From 66-474 sp964489055 (GTDB taxonomy: Bacteria > Pseudomonadota > Gammaproteobacteria > Xanthomonadales > Rhodanobacteraceae): a stretch of 17,820 bases of DNA. The stretch covers positions 1-17,820 of the forward strand of contig CAZAXF010000061.1 of assembly GCA_964489055.1 (NCBI GenBank), written 5' to 3'. Positions 13,168-17,820 of this stretch are shown one piece after another. A program made the translations under genes and the position numbers. How positions within the stretch are numbered: position 1 is the stretch's first letter; every line of letters starts with the position of its first letter. Under the pieces are notes generated by a model. That model saw only the letters and a list, made by a program, of their open reading frames with translations, did not search any database and was not told the DNA's origin.

Positions 13168-15231
13168 ATGTCCAGTGACAATCCCCTGCGCGGTGACGCC
13201 GCGTTGCCCGCCTTCTCGAAAATCCGCGCCGCGGACGTGGTGCCCGCGATCGAGGCGATCCTTGCCGAATACCAGACCGGCATCGATGCGCTGGCCGCGC
13301 CGGATGCACCGCGCGATTTCGAACACGTGATGCTGGCGCAGGAACGCCTCGAGCAGCGCCTTGCGCGTGCGTGGGCGCCGGTATCGCACCTGCATGCCGT
13401 CGCCGATACGAAGGAACTGCGCGCCGCATACGAGGCCGCGCTGGAGAAGATCACCGATTTCGAAACCGCGCTGGGCCAGAACCGCGCGCTGTTCGCGGCG
13501 GTGCAGGCGGTGGCTGATGCGCCGGATTTCGCGCAACGCACCCGGGCCGAACGCGCGCTGGTCGAACACGCGCTGCGCGACTTCCGCCTCGCCGGCGTGG
13601 CGCTGGAAGAACCCGCGCGCACGCGCTTTCGCGAAATCGCCAGCGAGCTGTCCCGGCTCGGCACCGCCTACGCCAACGCGGTGCTGGATGCCACCGACGC
13701 GTGGCACCACCACATCGAGGACGAGCGCGACCTGGCCGGCATTCCCGCGTCGGGCCGCGCGGTACTGCGCGGGTCCGCGCGCGAACGCGACCTCGGCGGC
13801 TGGCTGGTGACGTTGCACCAGCCTTCGGTGCAGGCGGTGCTGACCTTCGCCGACAACCGCGCCTTGCGCGAGCGCGTGTACTGGGCCTACCAGACGCGCG
13901 CGTCGGACCAGGGCCCCGAGGCCGGCCGGTTCGACAACTCCGCGCGCATGGAGAAGATCCTGGCACTGCGCCACGAAGCCGCGCAGTTGCTGGGCTTTGC
14001 CAACGCCGCCGAGGAATCGCTGGCGACCAAGATGGCGTCGAACCCGGGCGAAGTGCTCGCGTTCCTGCGCGACCTCGTCGCGCGCGCCAGGCCGGTCGCG
14101 CAGCGCGAGCTCGCCGAACTGCGCGAATTCGCGCGTACCGAACTCGGCCTGGAGGCGCTGGAAGCCTGGGACATCGCCTGGGCGTCGGAAAGATTGCGCC
14201 GCGCGCGCTACGCGCTGGACGAGGAGCAGTTGAAGGCGTACTTCCCGCTGCCTTCGGTGTTGAACGGCCTGTTCACGCTGGCGGGCAAGCTTTATGGCAT
14301 CACTGTCGAGCCCGCGCGCGAGCGCATCGACGTGTGGCATCCCGACGTGCGCTACTGCGAAATGCGCGACGCGGCCGGGGAAGTGATCGCGGGGCTGTAC
14401 CTGGATCTCTACGCGCGCAGCGGCAAGCGCGGTGGCGCGTGGATGGACGTGTGCCGCGCGCGCTTTCGCGATGGCGAGTCGCGGCAGGTTCCGGTCGCCT
14501 TCCTCACCTGCAACTTCGCGCCGCCGGCGGGCGGGCATCCATCACTCTTGACCCACGACGACGTGCAGACCATCTTCCACGAATTCGGCCACGGCCTGCA
14601 CCACATGCTCACCGGCATCGACTTGCCCTCGATCGGCGGCATCGACGGGGTGGAGTGGGACGCGGTGGAGCTGCCCAGCCAGTTCATGGAAAACTTCTGC
14701 TGGAACCGGCAGGCGCTGGACCTGTTCGCGAAACACTGGTCGAGCGGCGAGTCACTGCCCGACGAACTGTTCGAGCGCATGCTGGCCGCGCGGCATTTCC
14801 AGGCCGGCATGTTCCTGTGTCGGCAACTGGAATTCGCGCTGTTCGACTTCCTGCTGCACTCCGACTACGACCCGGCGCGCGGCGCGCGCGTGATGGAAAC
14901 CCTGGAGGCGGCGCGGCGCGAAGCCGCGGTGCTGCATCCGCCGGCCTGGCAGCGTTTTCCGCACGCGTTCACGCACATCTTCGCCGGCGGCTACGCGGCC
15001 GGCTACTACAGCTACCTTTGGGCCGAAGTGCTGTCGGCGGATGTGTTCAGCGCGTTCGAGGAGCACGCCGGCGACGGCGGGAATGTCATCGATGCGGCGA
15101 CCGGCGCGCGTTTCCGCGACGAATTCCTGGCCGTAGGTGCCAGCCGCCCGGCGCTGGAAAGCTTCATCGCCTTCCGCGGCCGCGCACCGCAGCCGGATGC
15201 ACTCCTTGCCAGCTACGGCTTGACCGCGTAA
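13168..15231 (+). CDS. prlC: Oligopeptidase A (M3 zinc metallopeptidase)
   Basis: PrlC/OpdA is a cytoplasmic zinc peptidase that degrades short peptides, including cleaved signal peptides. The 687-residue length matches the family (about 680). The active site HEFGH spans 471-475, with His471 and His475 as zinc ligands, Glu472 as the catalytic base and Glu501 (WDAVELPSQ) as third ligand. The flanking GLHHMLTGID and FMENF segments and the C-terminal HIFAGGYAAGYYSYLWAEVL (about 605-624) are classic M3A sequence. GGAG lies about 7 bases before the ATG as a Shine-Dalgarno sequence. It is divergent from the patatin gene and convergent with the GPP34 gene. No anomalies are visible. Confidence 0.97.
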   Translation: MSSDNPLRGDAALPAFSKIRAADVVPAIEAILAEYQTGIDALAAPDAPRDFEHVMLAQERLEQRLARAWAPVSHLHAVADTKELRAAYEAALEKITDFETALGQNRALFAAVQAVADAPDFAQRTRAERALVEHALRDFRLAGVALEEPARTRFREIASELSRLGTAYANAVLDATDAWHHHIEDERDLAGIPASGRAVLRGSARERDLGGWLVTLHQPSVQAVLTFADNRALRERVYWAYQTRASDQGPEAGRFDNSARMEKILALRHEAAQLLGFANAAEESLATKMASNPGEVLAFLRDLVARARPVAQRELAELREFARTELGLEALEAWDIAWASERLRRARYALDEEQLKAYFPLPSVLNGLFTLAGKLYGITVEPARERIDVWHPDVRYCEMRDAAGEVIAGLYLDLYARSGKRGGAWMDVCRARFRDGESRQVPVAFLTCNFAPPAGGHPSLLTHDDVQTIFHEFGHGLHHMLTGIDLPSIGGIDGVEWDAVELPSQFMENFCWNRQALDLFAKHWSSGESLPDELFERMLAARHFQAGMFLCRQLEFALFDFLLHSDYDPARGARVMETLEAARREAAVLHPPAWQRFPHAFTHIFAGGYAAGYYSYLWAEVLSADVFSAFEEHAGDGGNVIDAATGARFRDEFLAVGASRPALESFIAFRGRAPQPDALLASYGLTA

Positions 15232-15235
15232 GGGC

Positions 15236-15276
15236 ACCGTCCGCCGGTTTTGCGTCAAGGTCACGCGGCGGACGGT
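15236..15276 (+). terminator. Perfect 11-bp inverted repeat after prlC
   Basis: ACCGTCCGCCG (15236-15246) pairs perfectly with CGGCGGACGGT (15266-15276) across a 19-nt loop, starting 4 bases after the prlC stop. There is no T-tract behind it, so a terminator role is only suggested by its position between convergent genes. It could equally be an mRNA 3'-end stabilising hairpin. Confidence 0.45.
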
Positions 15277-15331
15277 ATCCGCCCTGCGCGGGATGGACCA
15301 TGTGGCCGCGGTTCACGGAATCGCGACGAGT

Positions 15332-15352
15332 GTAGGGCGGGCACTGCCCGCC
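15332..15352 (+). repeat. Single GTAG-type REP element, second family
   Basis: GTAG is followed by a 7-bp stem GGCGGGC/GCCCGCC with loop ACT. The architecture is the same as the CGTGCGC-type elements but the stem sequence differs. It lies in the 146-base gap between the convergent prlC and GPP34 genes. Confidence 0.85.
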
Positions 15353-15377
15353 GGGTTCGGAGTTGCGGTCGGTCGCG

Positions 15378-16082
15378 TCAGGTACAAGCCGCCGCGCTGG
15401 CCGAACACGCGGCGCTGGTTGCGGCGCTGGTCGCGGCGATCGTCGAGGCGGTGATCGCGGCCATGGTGGCGGCGGCCTGGGTCTGCGCGATCACCGCCGA
15501 TACCGCGCCGGCGCCGGCCTTGCCGGCATCGTCCAGCGCGTCGATGCGCGCCCGGATGGCCTTGTGTTCCTTGCGTGGATAGATCGCGTCGGTCACGCGG
15601 CACGCGGCGGCGAGATGGATCAGGCAGGTGGTCGCGGCATCGGGCGTCTCGCCGTGCAGCAGCGCGGCATCCACCCGCGCGCGGATGTCGTGCTCCACGC
15701 GCGCGTCTTTTTCCGGATACACGTTCCAGTGGAACAACAGCAGCACGCGTTTCTCGCGCTTCTCCAGCGTGCCCTGGGAAACCAGCCGGTCCAGCAGGCG
15801 CTGGCGCACGCCGCCGACGTCGTGTGACAGGTGCCGCACCCAGTGCGCGAGGGTCTTGCCGGGTGCCGCCGCGATCGCGCGCAGCGCATCGTCCAGCAAC
15901 GGATCGTCGGTGTCGCCACCGGTGGTCGATACGTGTTCGTCCTCGACCGCCAGGCGCCCGCGCAGCGCCAGTTCCATCACCAGCGCGCCGGACAGCCCGA
16001 AGTCGAGGCCGATGGAAGCTTGCGGCAACACGGTGCCGCGATCGTCGTCGAGGGCAAGCAGCAGCAGGTCGGTGGCGAGCAT
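15378..16082 (-). CDS. GPP34 (GOLPH3-like) family protein
   Basis: This 234-residue protein has the GPP34 fold signature: LATDLLLLALDDDRGTVLP at the N-terminus, the helix SGALVMELALRGRL (31-44), the hairpin region LLDRLVSQGTLEKREKRVLLLF (96-117) and HWNVYPEKD (118-126), then LIHLAAACRV (154-163). Eukaryotic GOLPH3/Vps74 binds phosphatidylinositol 4-phosphate at Golgi membranes; the role of bacterial members is unknown, though membrane association is plausible. The last 46 residues (189-234) are almost entirely Ala, Thr, Ser, Ile and Cys. The ATG at 16080-16082 has GAGGA upstream. A TTG at 16131-16133 would add 17 residues not typical of the family. It is divergent from xth (64 bases between start codons). 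Confidence 0.88.
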   Translation of the reverse strand: MLATDLLLLALDDDRGTVLPQASIGLDFGLSGALVMELALRGRLAVEDEHVSTTGGDTDDPLLDDALRAIAAAPGKTLAHWVRHLSHDVGGVRQRLLDRLVSQGTLEKREKRVLLLFHWNVYPEKDARVEHDIRARVDAALLHGETPDAATTCLIHLAAACRVTDAIYPRKEHKAIRARIDALDDAGKAGAGAVSAVIAQTQAAATMAAITASTIAATSAATSAACSASAAACT

Positions 16083-16134
16083 GGCGGCGGTTTCCTCAAG
16101 CGTGTCGTCCACTCTGGGGCCTTGGCCGGGCAAT

Positions 16135-16140
16135 TACAAT
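16135..16140 (+). promoter_or_regulatory. Candidate -10 box (TACAAT) for leaderless xth transcript
   Basis: TACAAT differs from the -10 consensus at one base. It is followed by GTGCCC and the xth ATG at 16147, giving the same 6-nt spacing as the other candidates. No Shine-Dalgarno sequence is present. Confidence 0.55.
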
Positions 16141-16146
16141 GTGCCC

Positions 16147-16914
16147 ATGCGCATAGCTTCCTGGAACGTCAATTCGTTGAACGTGCGCCTGCCGCACGTC
16201 GAGCAGTGGTGCCGCGACGCGCGGCCGGACGTGCTGGCGCTGCAGGAAACCAAGCTGCCGGACGAGCGGTTTCCGCGCGAGGCCATCGAGGGCTTCGGCT
16301 ACCACGCGGTCTTTTCCGGCCAGAAGACCTACAACGGCGTGGCGATCCTGGCGCGCGAGCCGCCGGCCGACGTGGTGGCGGGCATCCCCGGGTTCGAGGA
16401 TCCACAAAAGCGCGTGCTGGCCGCGACCGTCGGCGGCGTGCGCATCGTCGACCTGTATGTCGTCAACGGCCAGAGCGTGGGCAGCGAAAAGTACGCCTGG
16501 AAGCTCGAATGGCTGGCCGCCGTTACCGACTACCTTCGCGACCAGTTGCAGCGCCACGACAGGGTCGTGGTGCTGGGCGACTTCAACATCGCCCCGGAAG
16601 ATCGCGACGTGCACGATCCGGAAGCCTGGCGCGGCAAGATCCTGTGTTCGGAACCCGAACGCGAAGCGCTGCGGCGCATCCTCGACCTCGGCTTCGTCGA
16701 TTCCTTCCGCGCGTTCGTCGACGAGCCGGGACACTTCAGCTGGTGGGATTACCGCCAGGCCGCGTTCCGCCGCAACCTCGGATTGCGCATCGACCTGGTG
16801 CTGGCCAGCGAGGCCCTGCGCGAGCACATGGTCGCGGCTTCCATCGACCGTGTGCCGCGCACCTGGGAACGGCCATCCGATCACACGCCGGTGATCCTGG
16901 AGCTTGCGAACTGA
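16147..16914 (+). CDS. xth: Exodeoxyribonuclease III (AP endonuclease, ExoA/Xth family)
   Basis: The enzyme cleaves DNA at abasic sites and removes 3'-blocking groups in base excision repair. The 255-residue protein is a complete endonuclease/exonuclease/phosphatase domain. Catalytic residues are visible: Asn7 (SWNVNS), Glu34 (LQETKL), Tyr104 with Asn107 (YVVNGQ), Asp145 and Asn147 (GDFNIAP), Asp216 (LRIDLVLAS), and Asp245 with His246 (SDHTP). The frame is open upstream of the ATG, but the MRIASWNVNS start matches the family. The gene is divergent from the GPP34 gene and followed after 25 bases by a UPF0149 gene. Confidence 0.97.
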   Translation: MRIASWNVNSLNVRLPHVEQWCRDARPDVLALQETKLPDERFPREAIEGFGYHAVFSGQKTYNGVAILAREPPADVVAGIPGFEDPQKRVLAATVGGVRIVDLYVVNGQSVGSEKYAWKLEWLAAVTDYLRDQLQRHDRVVVLGDFNIAPEDRDVHDPEAWRGKILCSEPEREALRRILDLGFVDSFRAFVDEPGHFSWWDYRQAAFRRNLGLRIDLVLASEALREHMVAASIDRVPRTWERPSDHTPVILELAN

Positions 16915-16939
16915 CCGGCGCGCCCCGATCATTTGAAGC

Positions 16940-17620
16940 GTGGACGAAGTACCCGCCATTCGCGAAATCATCGACGATGCCGAGCTCGAGATCCTCGACC
17001 GGTACCTGCGCGGCCACGCGCACGACTCGGACCAGACCATGCTGCTGGACGGCGTGCACGGCATGCTGACCGCGCTGGCGATCGGGCCCGACCCGGCGCT
17101 TCCCGAGGAATGGCTGCCCGAGGTGCTGCACGCACCGTTCGAAGACCCCGAGCAGGGGGCCGCGGTATTGCAGCTGCTGGCCAAGCTCAACGATTCGATC
17201 CCGGCCGAACTCGAAGACGAGATGTACGAGCCGGTGCTGGGCGAGGTGGCGGCCGAACAGGCCTCGCGGGTCGACCTGAGCGCCGCCGGCTGGTGCGAAG
17301 GTTTCAGCCGCGGCATCGACCTGCGCGCATCGATCTGGGAAACGCGCCTGGCCGAGGACGGCGAACTGCTGGAAATGCTGGGCCCGATCATGGCGCTGGC
17401 CGTCGACGACGGCGTGCTGGCCGCCGACGTGCCGATCGCCAAGCTCGACGACCGGGAATACGAGGCCTGCCTGGTGCAGATTCCCGATGCGGTCGAGGCC
17501 GTCGCCCACTACTGGCGCGTGCGCCCGCCCACCGAACGCGAGCGCACCGCCGCCGGTGGCGCATCGGCCGGCGCGTTTCCCGCCATGCCGTCGCGGCGTG
17601 GGGGGCATTGGGTGCATTGA
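16940..17620 (+). CDS. UPF0149 / YecA family protein
   Basis: The 226-residue acidic protein has the family pattern LLDGVHGMLTALAIGPDPALP followed by EEWLPEVL (about 35-64), and WCEGFSRGIDLR (118-129) in the second half. The function of the family is not established. Many YecA proteins end with a SEC-C zinc motif (CxCxGxGKKxKxCC). Here that is absent, and the last ~30 residues are low in complexity (rich in Arg, Gly, Ala). The start is GTG at 16940 with at best a weak Shine-Dalgarno sequence (TTGAAG). It lies 25 bases after xth, so the two are probably co-transcribed. A heptamer array starts 5 bases after its stop codon. Confidence 0.85.
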   Translation: MDEVPAIREIIDDAELEILDRYLRGHAHDSDQTMLLDGVHGMLTALAIGPDPALPEEWLPEVLHAPFEDPEQGAAVLQLLAKLNDSIPAELEDEMYEPVLGEVAAEQASRVDLSAAGWCEGFSRGIDLRASIWETRLAEDGELLEMLGPIMALAVDDGVLAADVPIAKLDDREYEACLVQIPDAVEAVAHYWRVRPPTERERTAAGGASAGAFPAMPSRRGGHWVH

Positions 17621-17625
17621 GGGCC

Positions 17626-17660
17626 GGGACTCGGGACTCGGGACTCGGGACTCGGGACTC
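17626..17660. repeat. Heptanucleotide tandem repeat (GGGACTC)5
   Basis: Five perfect copies of GGGACTC, the reverse complement of the unit at 1-49 (in another phase). The array lies immediately behind the UPF0149 stop codon and six bases before a REP element. Confidence 0.95.
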
Positions 17661-17666
17661 GATCGA

Positions 17667-17687
17667 GTAGCGTGCGCTTTGCGCACG
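17667..17687 (+). repeat. Single GTAG-type REP element (CGTGCGC family)
   Basis: GTAG plus stem CGTGCGC/GCGCACG with loop TTT. It is the same family as the six-copy array at 10423-10731, differing only in the loop. Confidence 0.92.
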
Positions 17688-17703
17688 ACGGGCGGAGCGA
17701 AAA

Positions 17704-17780
17704 GCCATCCCCCTCATTTCCCCTTCGCAAGCGAAGGGGGAGGTATCCATTCGCGACCTTCGCGCTCATTCGCGGATGGC
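17704..17780. repeat. Structured intergenic element with nested inverted repeats
   Basis: CCCCTTCGC (17720-17728) and GCGAAGGGG (17731-17739) form a near-loopless hairpin. GCCATCC (17704-17710) and GGATGGC (17774-17780) could close an outer stem around it. TTCGCG occurs three times (17750, 17759, 17769) at 9-10-base spacing. The hairpin resembles CGCAAGCG-type interspersed repeats common in Xanthomonadales. No coding frame is supported in 17621-17820. Confidence 0.55.
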
Positions 17781-17804
17781 GCTATTTGTTCTTCCGTGCG
17801 GCAC

Positions 17805-17820
17805 AAAAAAACCGGACGGC
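17805..17820 (-). terminator. Possible half of an intrinsic terminator, cut by the window edge
   Basis: Seven A residues (17805-17811) followed by CCGGACGGC would be, on the minus strand, a stem 3' arm followed by a T-run. The other arm would lie beyond the window, so this cannot be confirmed. Confidence 0.35.

Noticed and set aside
12883..15335. Long open frames on both strands overlapping prlC
   Set aside because: prlC has full-length M3 homology with HEFGH. The alternative frames read as biased shadow sequence.
16083..16133. GPP34 protein extended from TTG at 16133
   Set aside because: The added 17 residues are not typical of the family, and the ATG at 16082 has a GAGGA Shine-Dalgarno sequence.
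17690..17820. Right-edge intergenic region considered as 6S RNA, because the UPF0149 relative YgfB neighbours that locus in enterics
   Set aside because: The protein here is of the YecA type, and I could not recognise the 6S closing stem and central bubble. The window ends before a gene could be confirmed.

Overview
The window looks like a chromosomal stretch from a high-GC gammaproteobacterium, most likely of the Xanthomonadales (Lysobacteraceae or Rhodanobacteraceae). The evidence is the gene order lptM-dapF-DUF484-xerC-hslV-hslU, aroE lying next to a gamma-carbonic-anhydrase gene, proteins typical of that order, and GTAG-headed REP elements. I see no phage, insertion sequence, CRISPR array, tRNA or rRNA. 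Eighteen protein genes are supported.

Left part (61-5819, all minus strand): lptM (outer-membrane LPS-export accessory lipoprotein), dapF (lysine and peptidoglycan precursor), a DUF484 gene, xerC (chromosome dimer resolution), hslV and hslU (ATP-dependent protease), then a small uncharacterised acidic protein. Spacing within the group is tight from lptM to dapF and from DUF484 to xerC. Repeats interrupt it before DUF484, before hslV and between hslV and hslU.

Middle part (5939-11270): a secreted Sel1-like protein and a GNAT acetyltransferase (both minus). Divergent from the GNAT is an RLAN/RimK-type ATP-grasp ligase (plus). Then come a small two-helix membrane protein (minus) and, divergent from it, aroE (plus). 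A sixfold REP array fills the gap between the stop codons of aroE and the convergent gamma-carbonic anhydrase gene.

Right part (11292-17620): a cyclic-nucleotide-binding patatin phospholipase upstream of the carbonic anhydrase gene (both minus), divergent from prlC (oligopeptidase A, plus). A GPP34-family gene (minus) is divergent from xth (exonuclease III, plus), followed by a UPF0149/YecA-family gene. The window ends in repeats and a probable half-terminator.

Most genes are housekeeping; the unusual content lies in and around the gaps. (1) Five genes without a Shine-Dalgarno sequence have T-A-N-N-N-T exactly 6 nt before ATG, suggesting leaderless mRNAs. (2) Seven-base tandem repeats of related purine-rich units occur at five loci. 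At hslV-hslU they lengthen the HslV C-terminus and form an inverted repeat over the hslU ribosome-binding region. (3) The outermost REP elements of the 10.4-10.7 kb array supply the TAG stop codons of both flanking genes. (4) The RLAN ATP-grasp/GNAT pair is a candidate peptide- or amino-acid-modifying system of unknown product, without the usual peptidase domain.
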